The notes under the pieces were generated by a model that saw nothing but the letters and a program-made list of their open reading frames with translations, was not told the origin of the DNA and did no database searches. Source: Candidatus Scybalocola faecigallinarum (GTDB lineage Bacteria > Bacillota > Clostridia > Lachnospirales > Lachnospiraceae). From it: a stretch of 37,795 nt of DNA. Positions 16,167 through 25,021 of the stretch are shown here, piece by piece; position 1 is the stretch's first letter; the number at the start of each line of letters is the position of its first letter. The stretch is from contig DVIT01000005.1 in NCBI GenBank assembly GCA_018711005.1, positions 1-37,795 of the forward strand. The letters are read 5' to 3'. Position numbers and translations under genes: made by a program.

Positions 16167-17060
16167 TTGGATGAGAATTTGAATTTGTATCGGATTTTTT
16201 ATACAGTGGCCAATACTGGGAATATTTCAAAGGCGGCGCGGCAGCTTTTTATTTCCCAGCCATCTTTGAGTAAATCTATCAGCCGGCTGGAGGGGCAGCT
16301 GGATACCCAGCTGTTTATCCGCACATCCCGGGGTGTGCGGCTGACGGAGGAGGGACAGCTGCTGTACAGCCATGTACAGACAGCCTTCGGAGCTTTGCGC
16401 CAGGGGGAAGAACAGCTGAAGCTGCGGAAGGAACAGGGTCTTTCCCATATCCGTATTGGCGTCAGCACCACATTATGCAAATACTTGCTCCTGCCCTACC
16501 TAAAAACCTTCACTCAGCGTCACCCCAATATACAGATCTCTATTTTATGCCAGTCATCCAACCAGACCATGGAGCTTTTAGACCAGAACCAGATCGACAT
16601 TGGCCTTGTGGGAACTCCCGATGACCCGAAAAAGTACCAGTTTTTTAAGATTGGAGAAATTGAAGATATTTTTGTAGCCACGCCCAATTATGTGGAACAG
16701 ATGCACTTAAAGGAACTGGGCGATACCAGGGAAATTTTTGAAAATGCATCGGTTATGCTTTTGGATAAGCATAATATGACCCGGCAATATATTGATGATT
16801 ATATGGAGCAAAACCAGATCATCGCCAAAAATCTCCTTGTAGTCACTACTATGGATCTGCTTATTGACTTTTCCAAAATCGGTCTGGGCATTGGATGTGT
16901 CATTAAAGAATTTGTCAAAAATGAATTAGACCAGGGACTTTTAGTGGAAATTCCACTTGGATTTCCCATTCACAAACGAAAAGTCGGTTTTGTCATTTCC
17001 CGTCAGACTTTTATTCCTCCGGCAGCCCACAATTTTATTATGGAATGGGAAAATCTGTAA
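16167..17060 (+). CDS. LysR family transcriptional regulator
   Basis: This 297-residue LysR-type protein has an N-terminal winged helix (about 4-62, with NISKAARQLFISQPSLSKSISRLE) and a C-terminal co-inducer-binding domain. The open frame extends to 16062, but that start would lie inside the -10 box. The TTG at 16167 has AGGAGG 8 bases upstream and gives the standard LysR N-terminus DENLNLYRIFYTVA. It is divergent from leuCD and shares dyad sequence with the leuB promoter, so it is probably the local activator of leucine/BCAA genes. The inducer is unknown. A strong hairpin follows the stop. Confidence 0.9.
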   Translation: MDENLNLYRIFYTVANTGNISKAARQLFISQPSLSKSISRLEGQLDTQLFIRTSRGVRLTEEGQLLYSHVQTAFGALRQGEEQLKLRKEQGLSHIRIGVSTTLCKYLLLPYLKTFTQRHPNIQISILCQSSNQTMELLDQNQIDIGLVGTPDDPKKYQFFKIGEIEDIFVATPNYVEQMHLKELGDTREIFENASVMLLDKHNMTRQYIDDYMEQNQIIAKNLLVVTTMDLLIDFSKIGLGIGCVIKEFVKNELDQGLLVEIPLGFPIHKRKVGFVISRQTFIPPAAHNFIMEWENL

Positions 17061-17096
17061 TTAAGAACCCCGGCGGATACTCCCCTGCACTTAAAT

Positions 17097-17132
17097 GCCC
17101 TGCCGCAGGAAATCCAGATTTCCCGGCAGGGC
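17097..17132. terminator. Hairpin between convergent LysR and spoIVA genes
   Basis: GCCCTGCCG-CA-GGAAAT and ATTTCC-CGGCAGGGC form a long stem around CCAG. T-tracts on either side are weak (GTTCATTTTC on plus), yet its position between two convergent stops makes a shared terminator likely. Confidence 0.65.
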
Positions 17133-17144
17133 GCCTGTTCATTT

Positions 17145-18617
17145 TCAGATAATAACAAAAATAATATTTCCCCGGCTGTCATTAATGATCTTGCGCAGGG
17201 TTTCCTGGAGCTTTTGCTGGCACTCATCATTGAGTTTTGCGATTTTTCCCTTCATGCCCTCATCTACCAGTTCCCCAATCGATTTCCCGAAGATCAATGT
17301 ATCCCATATAGCCTCTCTGGAACCGGACTGGGCGGACCGGATATAATCCACCAGATCCTGGGCCTGCTGCTGCGTCCCCACGATCGGCGCGATCTCAGTC
17401 TCAATGCCTGCGCTGATCATATGGATGGACGGCGCGCTGGCCCGGATGTTCACTCCAAATTTATTACCATGCTTTACAAGCTCCGGCTCCATGATCTGGA
17501 TTTCGCTTTTTCCTGCAGTAACCACGCCGTAGCCTTTCTGGCGCACCTCATCAATCGCCTGGGCCACCTTGTCAAATTCCATTTTCTTGGCTACCAGCTC
17601 TTTCATAACCTTAAACAGTTCATATTCTCCCCGGATACTGCAGCCTAAGATCCCGGATAAAAGTTCATAATAATACTTCATCTCAAAAGTCAGGGTAATC
17701 TTTACAATGCCTGTGGCCATATTCATTTCCTCAATAAAAAACTTATCCATATAATCGTTTTTCAGAAGCTCCTGCCACAGGCGCACATCACGGATCACAT
17801 TCACCTTTGCCAAATAGGCCCGCACACTTTCCAGCACCGCCGCCTTCAGAGGGTGCTGTACCGGAAGGATATCCAGCCATTTCGGGGTATAAAAATTGAT
17901 CTGGCACACAGGAAATTCCATGAGCAGCGCTTCCATGATCCTTTGAATATCTTCTTTTCGCAGCTGCTCACAATTCACCGCAATCGCCGCCACCCCGTAC
18001 TTGGCAGAAAGCTGATCCGCCAGCTGCCGGGTGCTGTCAGAATAGGGCCTTGCAGAGTTAATGACAATAACAAACGGCTTGCCGATCTTTTTCAGTTCAT
18101 TAACCGTCAGCTCCTCCGGTTCTTCAAACATGGGACGCTCCAGTTCTCCAAAGCTCCCGTCACAGGTCATAACAATACCGATGGTAGAATGATCCCGGAT
18201 CACCTTTTCCGTTCCCGCATGGGCCGCCCGGCTAAATGGGATTTCCTCGTCAAACCACGGTGTTTTTACCATACGCTCTTTATCTTCCTCCATATGGCCC
18301 GTGGCGCCCTCCACCATGAAACCGACACAGTCGATCAGCCGCATTTTGACGGAAATATCTGCGTCCAGCTGGACCGACACGGCATTCTTGGGGATAACCT
18401 TAGGCTCCACGGTGGTGATCATTTTTCCTTTGCCGCTGACCGGCACTTCATCAGTGGCTATGGCCCGGTCCTTTTCCTCCATGTTGGGGATCATGATCTG
18501 TTCCATAAATCTTCGGATAAAGGTGGATTTTCCGGTGCGTACCGGCCCGACGACGCCTATGTATATTTCCCCGCCGGTGCGGGCCTGTATATCTTTATAG
18601 ACATTAAACTGCTCCAT
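17145..18617 (-). CDS. spoIVA: Stage IV sporulation protein A, spore coat ATPase
   Basis: SpoIVA is the morphogenetic ATPase that polymerises on the forespore outer membrane and forms the basement layer of the spore coat. The 490-residue protein has the Walker A GVVGPVRTGKST at 21-32. The TT pair in MITTVEP (near 68-69) matches the switch threonines of the family, and DCVGFMVEGA is the Walker B region. The C-terminal hydrophobic tail GNIIFVII corresponds to the membrane-targeting end. AAGGGG lies 7-8 bases before the ATG. A plausible SigE-type promoter lies upstream, after the activase gene. This marks the organism as an endospore former by descent. Confidence 0.97.
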   Translation of the reverse strand: MEQFNVYKDIQARTGGEIYIGVVGPVRTGKSTFIRRFMEQIMIPNMEEKDRAIATDEVPVSGKGKMITTVEPKVIPKNAVSVQLDADISVKMRLIDCVGFMVEGATGHMEEDKERMVKTPWFDEEIPFSRAAHAGTEKVIRDHSTIGIVMTCDGSFGELERPMFEEPEELTVNELKKIGKPFVIVINSARPYSDSTRQLADQLSAKYGVAAIAVNCEQLRKEDIQRIMEALLMEFPVCQINFYTPKWLDILPVQHPLKAAVLESVRAYLAKVNVIRDVRLWQELLKNDYMDKFFIEEMNMATGIVKITLTFEMKYYYELLSGILGCSIRGEYELFKVMKELVAKKMEFDKVAQAIDEVRQKGYGVVTAGKSEIQIMEPELVKHGNKFGVNIRASAPSIHMISAGIETEIAPIVGTQQQAQDLVDYIRSAQSGSREAIWDTLIFGKSIGELVDEGMKGKIAKLNDECQQKLQETLRKIINDSRGNIIFVII

Positions 18618-18646
18618 AAAAATACCCCTTCCATATATGCTTATAC

Positions 18647-18675
18647 ATTATATGAAGGGGGAAATGAAATTATAA
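18647..18675 (-). promoter_or_regulatory. Possible SigE-type promoter of spoIVA
   Basis: On the minus strand TTATAAT (18675-18669) and CATATAAT (18654-18647) are separated by 14 bp, close to the SigE pattern (KMATATW-N14-CATACAMT). It lies in the 63-bp gap after the activase gene. The match is good but not perfect; SigE control of spoIVA is known in Bacillus. Confidence 0.5.
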
Positions 18676-18680
18676 CTGTT

Positions 18681-19634
18681 TTATCTGGCAATGGTTCCGC
18701 GCTCACACCGGTTGCCCCAGGAATCAATAAGGGCATTCTCCCGGTACACGCAAATGATCTCGCAATGGTTGGCGCACTTTCCGCAGGTCACTTCCCTTGT
18801 GGAAAATTCCATATCTGCCACATCAAAAGAAAATTCCCGGGACAATCCGCTTTCTTTTGCCAGTACAGCAATACCGAAAGCACCCATAAGATGTCCTTTT
18901 TCGTCAACGATCACCGGCATGTTCAGCTCCTGCTCAAACATTTTTACAACACCGGCATTTTTACTTACGCCGCCCTGAAACACTACCGGAGCAATGATCT
19001 TTTTGCCTTTGGCCACATTATTCAGATAATTTCCGGCCACAGCCTTACATAATCCGGCAATGATCTCATCCTTCGGATAGCCTACCTGCAGCTTGTGAAC
19101 CAGATCCGACTCGGCAAATACGGTACACCGGGCCGCTACCGGCGCCGCACGCTTTGCTTTCAGGGCGATCTCACCAAAATCCTCCACAGCCACACCAAGA
19201 CGGTGGGCCTGGCTGGACAAAAATGCTCCTGTGCCTGCTGCGCACAATGTATTCATGGCATAGTCCACGGCAACGCCATTTTCCACACAAATGATCTTGG
19301 AATCCTGGCCGCCGATCTCCAGGATCGTGCGCACATCCGGATGAAGGGTCGTTGTTCCCACCGCATGGGCAGTGATCTCGTTTTTCACCACCTGGGCTCC
19401 GATCATGGTTCCTACAAGCTTTCTGGCGCTTCCCGTGGTTCCCGCAGCCACGATCGTATATTGATCCATGTCCATCTGGGATTCCAGCTCGTGGAGGACA
19501 TTTTTCGTAGCCTGGGTCGGATTTCCTTCAGTCCACAAATAGCTTTCCGCTAAAAATGTATGATTTTCGTCAATGACTACACCTTTCGTGGAGATGGAGC
19601 CAATATCAATTCCAATATATGCTTTCTTTTTCAT
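18681..19634 (-). CDS. Archerase-type activase (BadF/BadG/BcrA/BcrD, HgdC-like ATPase)
   Basis: A 317-residue ASKHA-fold ATPase of the 2-hydroxyacyl-CoA dehydratase activator family. It uses ATP to inject low-potential electrons into a partner iron-sulfur enzyme. IGIDIGSISTKGV is the phosphate-1 motif and LEIGGQDSK the phosphate-2 motif. C131 (LCAAGTGAF) and C170 (ARCTVFAESD) match the two cysteines of each subunit that bridge the dimer's [4Fe-4S] cluster. An extra C-terminal CGKCANHCE (284-292) and GNRC are the linker seen in long fused activase/DUF2229 proteins. The ATG overlaps the upstream stop as ATGA, indicating translational coupling. The substrate of the system is unknown. Confidence 0.88.
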   Translation of the reverse strand: MKKKAYIGIDIGSISTKGVVIDENHTFLAESYLWTEGNPTQATKNVLHELESQMDMDQYTIVAAGTTGSARKLVGTMIGAQVVKNEITAHAVGTTTLHPDVRTILEIGGQDSKIICVENGVAVDYAMNTLCAAGTGAFLSSQAHRLGVAVEDFGEIALKAKRAAPVAARCTVFAESDLVHKLQVGYPKDEIIAGLCKAVAGNYLNNVAKGKKIIAPVVFQGGVSKNAGVVKMFEQELNMPVIVDEKGHLMGAFGIAVLAKESGLSREFSFDVADMEFSTREVTCGKCANHCEIICVYRENALIDSWGNRCERGTIAR

Positions 19635-20713
19635 CGCAGTACCTTCTTCTTCCTCTCCAGCATATCGCAAAATGCTTCCAGCCGGGTATCCAGGCCGGTA
19701 TCACTATTTTGAGTATCATAGCTTAAATACAGCACGGGAATATGGTAATCCCGGCTGATATTTTGAAGCACCGGCATGGCATCCATTTCCGGCGTACATC
19801 CAAAAGACTTTACATGGATGATCCCGTCAAAGCCGCTGCGGGCATACTCCAGCGCCGAATTGATCGTCCATGTGGTGGTGGGACCCATGCTGTAGCTGGC
19901 ATATTCTTTAATCCTCGGCCTTAATGTACTTTCCTTGGCCCGAAAATGACAGTTGGTCACACTCATGAACCGGTAGGAAGAACAGCCAAGGGCCGCCAGC
20001 TTCTCCTGTATATATTGATTAGAATGGGCATCCATGACCGTAAAATACTCCCCGACAATACCAATGCGTACCGGGTGGGCCGGCATGTTCAGGGGAACAC
20101 TGCTCATCGCCTGACGAGCCCGCATATAAGCGTCCTTAATCTCGCTATGATTTTCTGCCGTCTGCATATCCAGCAAAAATTGCCGGTGGATCTGCTTAAA
20201 GCTTCCCTTTTCCTGCTCAAACGCAGCATTTTTATAATACAGAGCCTCGATCTCGTCTAAATACTCCACCATTTTTACGGCATCGTAAAAAGCTGCAATA
20301 AGCTTTGCCGGTTTAAGCTTTGGGCTTAAATGCTTTGCCAGCCGGAGCCATTCCTTTTTACTCCCGGCCATATAATGGGCCAGATTTATAAACTCACACC
20401 GGTATCCCAGCTCATGGAGGATTTCCTCCTGAAGTTCTCCATAATAATCCAACCGACACAGTCCTCCCGTCTCAAGGAGCACATCAGCGCCGGCATGGAC
20501 AGCCTCGATCAGACTTCCCAGCGTATGTTTAAAGGGAGCGCAGGCATAATCCGGGCTATAGCGGCTGCCAATCTCTATGGTTTCCTTTGTTGCCTCCGGA
20601 AGCAGGATGTATGTGGCATCAAGGCCCTGTTCCACCAGGTACCGGATGGCCAGATTATAATGGCTGAATCTGGGAAATGCCAGCTTCTTTTTCTGTTCAA
20701 TGTTTATTTCCAT
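19631..20713 (-). CDS. 2-hydroxyacyl-CoA dehydratase subunit-like protein (HgdB/DUF2229 type), subunit 2
   Basis: This 360-residue protein belongs to the HgdB/DUF2229 superfamily of activase-dependent iron-sulfur enzymes. C58 (ACAPFKH), C86 (GLCRLDYYGE) and C306 (FGCTPEMDA) sit where these enzymes use three cysteines to hold a cluster. The C-terminal YLSYDTQNSDTGLDTRLEAF is the family closing motif (lower-case: LTLDAQNGTAGVETRLESF in its partner). It overlaps the partner gene by 17 bases upstream and the activase by 4 downstream. No CoA-substrate genes are nearby, so dehydratase activity is not assured. A reductase of the double-cubane type is an alternative. Confidence 0.82.
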   Translation of the reverse strand: MEINIEQKKKLAFPRFSHYNLAIRYLVEQGLDATYILLPEATKETIEIGSRYSPDYACAPFKHTLGSLIEAVHAGADVLLETGGLCRLDYYGELQEEILHELGYRCEFINLAHYMAGSKKEWLRLAKHLSPKLKPAKLIAAFYDAVKMVEYLDEIEALYYKNAAFEQEKGSFKQIHRQFLLDMQTAENHSEIKDAYMRARQAMSSVPLNMPAHPVRIGIVGEYFTVMDAHSNQYIQEKLAALGCSSYRFMSVTNCHFRAKESTLRPRIKEYASYSMGPTTTWTINSALEYARSGFDGIIHVKSFGCTPEMDAMPVLQNISRDYHIPVLYLSYDTQNSDTGLDTRLEAFCDMLERKKKVLR

Positions 20714-21644
20714 AACCGCCTGCTTTCTGATATTGTATAATATCCATAAAACTTTCCAGCCGTGTCTCTACCCCGGCAGTACCATTTTGGGCATCCAGCG
20801 TTAATTGCAGCACCGGCACATCCTTAATCTTGCGCACCAGCATATCATTCACAAGGGCATCCGGGCCGCAGGGATACGCACTGATCATCACAATACCGTC
20901 CACCTTCTGGCGCAGCAGCATCAGGGCGCCGGTAATCTCCCGGTTGATCAGCCAGGGCATGACTTTTGAAAAATGATAGCTGCGCTTTAAGGCTGTATCC
21001 CGGTCCATATCATCGGTAAATACCACTTCCGCGCCCATACCTCTTAAAATACGGGCCAGCTCCTGCCCCATAAATGCATCATGGAGTACATAGGGATGCC
21101 CTGCCAAAAGGATCTTTGTCCCTTTTTGCTCCAGCAAGCCTTCCATGCGCCGCTCCCGCTCCTTAAAGATCTTGGCCTGATATTTTCTGGCTTCATGGTA
21201 AGCCTTTTTCGCCGCTTTTTTAGTTTTTCCAAGCTTTTGTCCAAGCTCAATATAAACCTGCTCCTCTGTCGTTTTGTCATACCAGTCATAGCTGACTGAA
21301 AGGATATGTACATGCTTCTCCCGGAAAACATTTTCCACCAGATCCGGCAAAGCTTCATACCGGGTACACATTTTTTCCTGTTTTGTATAGCCGCCCATAC
21401 GGGGAACGAAGATCGCATCGCATTTTCCAATAAGAGAAAGGACATGGCCCAGGTACATTTTAAAAGGGAGGCAGGTTTCGTCAATGGCCCACTCCATCCC
21501 TTCATTTAAGATTTCCCGATTGCTTTTCTCACTGATCACACAATCAAAACCCAGAGCTTCAAAAAATTTCTTCCACAGCCGTCCGTTGCGGTAAAACATA
21601 AGGCCCCTGGGGATCCCTATGGTCTTTATCTGACTTTCGTTCAT
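20697..21644 (-). CDS. DUF2229-like activase-dependent iron-sulfur protein, subunit 1
   Basis: This 315-residue protein starts with the DUF2229 signature IGIPRGLMFYRNGRLWKKFF. C58 (ETCLPFK), C93 (KMCTRY) and C259 (YPCGPDALV) parallel the three cysteines of the next subunit, including an identical position 58. In large single-chain homologues this segment follows the activase and its CxxC linker. Here activase, middle and N-terminal pieces are three genes. ATG 21644 has AAGGAG 7 bases upstream; the longer frame to 21686 runs into a hairpin. The three genes probably form an operon and act as heterodimer plus activase. Confidence 0.82.
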   Translation of the reverse strand: MNESQIKTIGIPRGLMFYRNGRLWKKFFEALGFDCVISEKSNREILNEGMEWAIDETCLPFKMYLGHVLSLIGKCDAIFVPRMGGYTKQEKMCTRYEALPDLVENVFREKHVHILSVSYDWYDKTTEEQVYIELGQKLGKTKKAAKKAYHEARKYQAKIFKERERRMEGLLEQKGTKILLAGHPYVLHDAFMGQELARILRGMGAEVVFTDDMDRDTALKRSYHFSKVMPWLINREITGALMLLRQKVDGIVMISAYPCGPDALVNDMLVRKIKDVPVLQLTLDAQNGTAGVETRLESFMDIIQYQKAGGYGNKH

Positions 21645-21666
21645 TATACATCTCCTTATCCACACA

Positions 21667-21709
21667 AGGGGCTGCATTGCGGCCACAATACTTGGCCCAT
21701 GCAGCCCCT
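21667..21709 (-). terminator. Strong hairpin upstream of the three-gene operon
   Basis: AGGGGCTGCAT and ATGCAGCCCCT pair over 11 bp with an inner GGCC/GGCC stem. It ends about 10 bases before the ribosome site of the DUF2229-like gene and lacks a T-run on the minus strand (CTTGTGTGG). It may end the upstream small gene's transcript or act in the leader. Confidence 0.5.
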
Positions 21710-21745
21710 AAAGGTTTAATGTCCCGCAGCCTGCTGCGGCGTATT

Positions 21746-22061
21746 TCACGTGTGTCCTTTAAATTCAGGAAACAATGTGGTCAGGATACTCCATATATAG
21801 GGAGTACCAAACAGATTCAGCTTTTTAGGCCCGGTCACCGGCTCTCCGCAGGCGATTCCCTCAAGGATCTTTTCATAAGCCCGGTAAACCGTAGAGCGCA
21901 ATGGACTTGGCTTTTTCCCGCCGGTCCACAAACATCTCGCCGCCGCGGATCTTATATGTAAATGGCAGCCCTTTTGCCGTAAAAAAGGGCTGGCCTTCAC
22001 TCTGCCGGATCAATTCCCATAATTCCTCTAGTGACATAGGCGTCTTTTCAGTATCATTCAT
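21746..22061 (-). pseudogene. Small conserved protein gene broken by a frameshift
   Basis: Two adjacent frames read as one protein of about 105 residues. The first part is MNDTEKTPMSLEELWELI... to GEMFVDRREKAKSI; the second resumes RSTVYRAYEKILEG... to PEFKGHT. The break is at about 21899-21900 (ATT|GCGCTCT on the minus strand). Inserting two bases between ATT and GCGC would restore an I-T-R-S junction. The start has AGGGGA 6 bases upstream. A strong promoter precedes it, so the gene was or is expressed. I do not recognise a function; the layout (helical start, EMFVxRREK, VTGPKKL end) suggests a small DNA- or RNA-associated protein, but that is a guess. Sequencing error is possible. Confidence 0.65.
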
Positions 22062-22139
22062 AATGCTTCCCCTATCATTCCTGGGGTGTTTCCTCTGTTT
22101 TTTTTGCTGCACACTGGCGTCAAAACGCTTAATAAAGGA

Positions 22140-22168
22140 ATTATAATCCGTTCACTAAAAAAAGTCAA
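22140..22168 (-). promoter_or_regulatory. Strong SigA promoter of the small frameshifted gene
   Basis: On the minus strand TTGACT (22168-22163) and TATAAT (22145-22140) are separated by 17 bp. The -35 box overlaps the stop codon of the histidine kinase gene. It would give a leader of about 70 nt. Confidence 0.75.
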
Positions 22169-23535
22169 CAATTCTGGTGCGGGGCTGCCGCCGGCAGGCA
22201 AAATGAAAACACCGTGCCCTGTCCTAAAGCGCTCTGTGCCTGGATCTGCCCATGATGGGCCTGAATGATCCACGCTACCATGGATAAGCCCAGACCTGAA
22301 CTGGATGTTTTGCTCCTGGCGCTGTCCGCCTGATAAAACCGTTCCCAAATATGGGGAAGGTCCTCCTGAGAAATCCCTATCCCATCATCAGCGATACTGC
22401 CCCGGATCCGGTCTGCGTCCTGTTCCAGACTTATATCTAAATGGCCGCCTTCCCGGCCATAATTGATCCCATTTTCAATAAGATTCATAACCATCCGTAT
22501 AAGAAGCGTCTCATCCCCCTTCACATACAGTCCGGGGGCGATCCGGACCGACACCCGGATGGATTTCTCCTGAGCCATTTCCTCTGCTTCCATAGCAGTC
22601 ATTTCCATCAGTTCACTAAAATCCACAAGCTCCATCATCACCTTCTGCCGCCCCTGATCGGCCCGGGACAGCAAAAGGAGCTGGGAAATCATGGACGAAA
22701 GATAGCGCACCTTCTGATACAGAAATTCCACGCCCTCTTTTGAACGGGGGCTTAAAGAATCATCCTGCAATAACGTTTCACACTGGAGCATCATAGCCGC
22801 CACCGGGGTACGCAGCTCATGAGAAACATCTGAAGTAAACTGCTGCTCCCGTTTAAATCCATCTTCGATCTGCTCCAAAAGGGCATCAAAAGTCTGGCCC
22901 AGCCGGTAAATCTCATCACTGCCCCTGCCAAGCCCGATCCGCTTTGAAAGATCCTTTTCCCGGCGGATCTGCTGGACTGCAGCCGTCATCCGGCTTACCG
23001 GCCTTAATGTCCTGCGGGTCATAAAATATCCGAGAACTGCCGTAACTATAACCAAAAGGGGCAGAAATATCAGCGCCATATTCTGGATCACATAGACCCC
23101 TTCCTCAGCTGCAGAAACCGACACGATCCCCCGAATATATACATTGCCATAATCCTTGATGGATGTATACAGATCAAAAACACTGTAATCCTGCCCATTA
23201 CCGCTGACTGTACGCAAGCTCCCGTCATTAAGGGGCGTCGTATCCGGGAAACCGGAAGGGATGCGGCCGTAAAGCCAGGTACCATCTTCCCCGTAAACAG
23301 ACAGATAAACGCCATTTTCCAGATCATCCAGATCCGAATCAAACTCCAGCCTTCCGTCTTCCCAGTCGATCTCCCCAGACGCACCATACACGCTTTCTCT
23401 CAGCTGATTCTGGACTGAAGAAAGAATCTGTCGGTTTCCAAGGGAAAACAAAAGCACTAAAATCCCGCAAACCACAGCCGTCATGAGAACTGTATATAAA
23501 AGGGTTAATTTCATTTTCAGGGACAATCGTCTCAT
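22165..23535 (-). CDS. Sensor histidine kinase, HAMP type
   Basis: A 456-residue membrane kinase. TM1 is about 11-32, an extracytoplasmic sensor about 33-150, and TM2 about 153-173, followed by HAMP (RRTLRPVSRM onward). The phospho-acceptor is H239 in SDVSHELRTP. The ATPase has the N box NLIENGINYG, G1 DDGIGIS, F box ERFYQADSARSK and G2 SGLGLSM. It overlaps the response regulator by 4 bases (ATGA) and is cotranscribed with it and the PepSY lipoprotein, which may modulate sensing. The signal is unknown. Confidence 0.93.
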   Translation of the reverse strand: MRRLSLKMKLTLLYTVLMTAVVCGILVLLFSLGNRQILSSVQNQLRESVYGASGEIDWEDGRLEFDSDLDDLENGVYLSVYGEDGTWLYGRIPSGFPDTTPLNDGSLRTVSGNGQDYSVFDLYTSIKDYGNVYIRGIVSVSAAEEGVYVIQNMALIFLPLLVIVTAVLGYFMTRRTLRPVSRMTAAVQQIRREKDLSKRIGLGRGSDEIYRLGQTFDALLEQIEDGFKREQQFTSDVSHELRTPVAAMMLQCETLLQDDSLSPRSKEGVEFLYQKVRYLSSMISQLLLLSRADQGRQKVMMELVDFSELMEMTAMEAEEMAQEKSIRVSVRIAPGLYVKGDETLLIRMVMNLIENGINYGREGGHLDISLEQDADRIRGSIADDGIGISQEDLPHIWERFYQADSARSKTSSSGLGLSMVAWIIQAHHGQIQAQSALGQGTVFSFCLPAAAPHQNC

Positions 23536-24215
23536 TCCCCTTCCTTTAGCACATATCCGGCGCCCCGGATCGTATGGATCAGCTTTTTATCAAACCCTTC
23601 ATCAATTTTCTTGCGAAGATAACGGATATACACATCAATCACATTAGAGCCTCCGGAATAATCATAATTCCACAAATGCTGCTCTAACCGGTCCCGTGAC
23701 AAAACGATCCCCTTGTTCTGGATCATATACCTTAAAAGGGCAAATTCCTTCCCCGACAGGGAGATCTCCCGGCCGCCGCGGATCACTTTCATTGTATCCA
23801 CATGGACCTCCAGATCTCCCACAGAATAAACATTGGTCTGGACTGCTGCCGGTTTGCGCAGCATGACCCGGATCCTTGCCATAAGTTCCTCAAAAGCAAA
23901 TGGTTTTACCAGGTAATCATCGGCTCCGGCATCAAGTCCCCTGACTCTGTCCTCAATACTATCCATTGCTGTTAATAAAAGGACCGGCACGTAATTTTTC
24001 CTGGCCCGGATGATCTTTAATGCCTCCAGACCGCTCATTTTTGGCATCATAATATCCATGATCACCGCATCATACTGAGCGCCTTCCAGATAATCCAGGG
24101 CCTCCTGCCCATTAAAACATGCATCCACACTATAATTTTCGTTTTTCAGCCGCCGGGTCAGCAGCTGATTCAGATCTTTCTGATCCTCTGCCAGTAAAAT
24201 ACGCACTTTTCTCAT
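23532..24215 (-). CDS. OmpR/PhoB family response regulator
   Basis: This 227-residue protein has an N-terminal receiver with acidic pocket E10-D11, phospho-acceptor D54 (VIMDIMMP), conserved T83-region ALLLTAMD and K105-type DYLVKPFAF. It ends in a C-terminal winged helix (about 128-225, ELALLRYM... VDVYIRYLRKKID... TIRGAGYVL). It is the partner of the overlapping kinase. An 11-bp direct repeat before the operon's first gene is a likely binding site, implying autoregulation. GGAAGG lies just upstream of the ATG. Confidence 0.95.
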   Translation of the reverse strand: MRKVRILLAEDQKDLNQLLTRRLKNENYSVDACFNGQEALDYLEGAQYDAVIMDIMMPKMSGLEALKIIRARKNYVPVLLLTAMDSIEDRVRGLDAGADDYLVKPFAFEELMARIRVMLRKPAAVQTNVYSVGDLEVHVDTMKVIRGGREISLSGKEFALLRYMIQNKGIVLSRDRLEQHLWNYDYSGGSNVIDVYIRYLRKKIDEGFDKKLIHTIRGAGYVLKEGE

Positions 24216-24230
24216 CGTCCTTCCGTTTTA

Positions 24231-24971
24231 TCAATCCCGGTAATTTTCCTGACTCCATTCGATCACTTCACCGGTATACGCATCTAATTCAAATTCATAT
24301 TCTGTATTATCATAATAAATCTCGCCTTCATAATAAGCACGGCCATCATCATAGTCCAGCTTGATCCATACATCAGATGCACTGGCGCCTTCAACTCTTT
24401 CAAGTACAACTGCAATCGCGTCATTCTCAGAAATCACATCGGTACTTTGGCTGCTCTGGGTACTGTTCTGGTAAAAATCATCATCAATATCAAAATCCTT
24501 GCTCAGGATCGTTCCTGTGTCTGCGTCAATGTCATAATCGTATTCCTCCCGATCCACATAAAACTCTACCTCATAAATATTGCGCCCGTCATCTCTGTCC
24601 TTCTTTACCCGGATCCGGGTCACATCTGACTCACTGATCCCTGCATCAGCAAGAGCTGTTGCCTTGGCATCTTCTTCAGTGATCCCTGTACTTCCGGATG
24701 CAGATGTCTGCGCCTGTGACGCCTGAGTCTCAGCTGTACTTTCCGGGGCTGCCTGAGTCTGTGTGCCGGTCTGGTCATCCTGACCGGAAGTGCTGTCAGC
24801 CGCGGCTGTATCTGCCGCCGAAGCATCATCCTGAGTCTGCGCCGATGATTCATACTGGGGAACAACACCGCTTTCTGTCTGTCTTACTGAAGATGCAGGT
24901 GAACCGCACCCTGCTGCAAAAGCGAATCCCATCACTGCTACTGCTGTAAATAATAAATTCTTTCTTAACAT
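24231..24971 (-). CDS. PepSY-domain lipoprotein
   Basis: A 246-residue secreted lipoprotein. The signal peptide ends in lipobox AAGC with C22. A Ser/Thr/Gln/Asp-rich linker (about 25-95) acts as a flexible spacer. Two PepSY domains follow (about 98-165 and 180-243), each with the E-(V/F/I)-x-D/N-x-(T/E)(Y) strand pattern and the closing DADTGTIL or DAYTGEVI turn. Such proteins sit outside the membrane and often accompany two-component systems or regulate peptidases. It is first in the operon with the response regulator 15 bases on, so a role in signal perception is inferred. Confidence 0.9.
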   Translation of the reverse strand: MLRKNLLFTAVAVMGFAFAAGCGSPASSVRQTESGVVPQYESSAQTQDDASAADTAAADSTSGQDDQTGTQTQAAPESTAETQASQAQTSASGSTGITEEDAKATALADAGISESDVTRIRVKKDRDDGRNIYEVEFYVDREEYDYDIDADTGTILSKDFDIDDDFYQNSTQSSQSTDVISENDAIAVVLERVEGASASDVWIKLDYDDGRAYYEGEIYYDNTEYEFELDAYTGEVIEWSQENYRD

Positions 24972-25021
24972 AATCCATTTCCTCTCTTTCTTTATATTTG
25001 GTAAAGTATTTTCCTTTGATG

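Noticed and set aside
17853-19052. 399-codon open frame antisense to spoIVA and the activase gene
   Set aside because: It crosses two convincing genes on the other strand and has a His/Arg/Phe-rich shadow composition.
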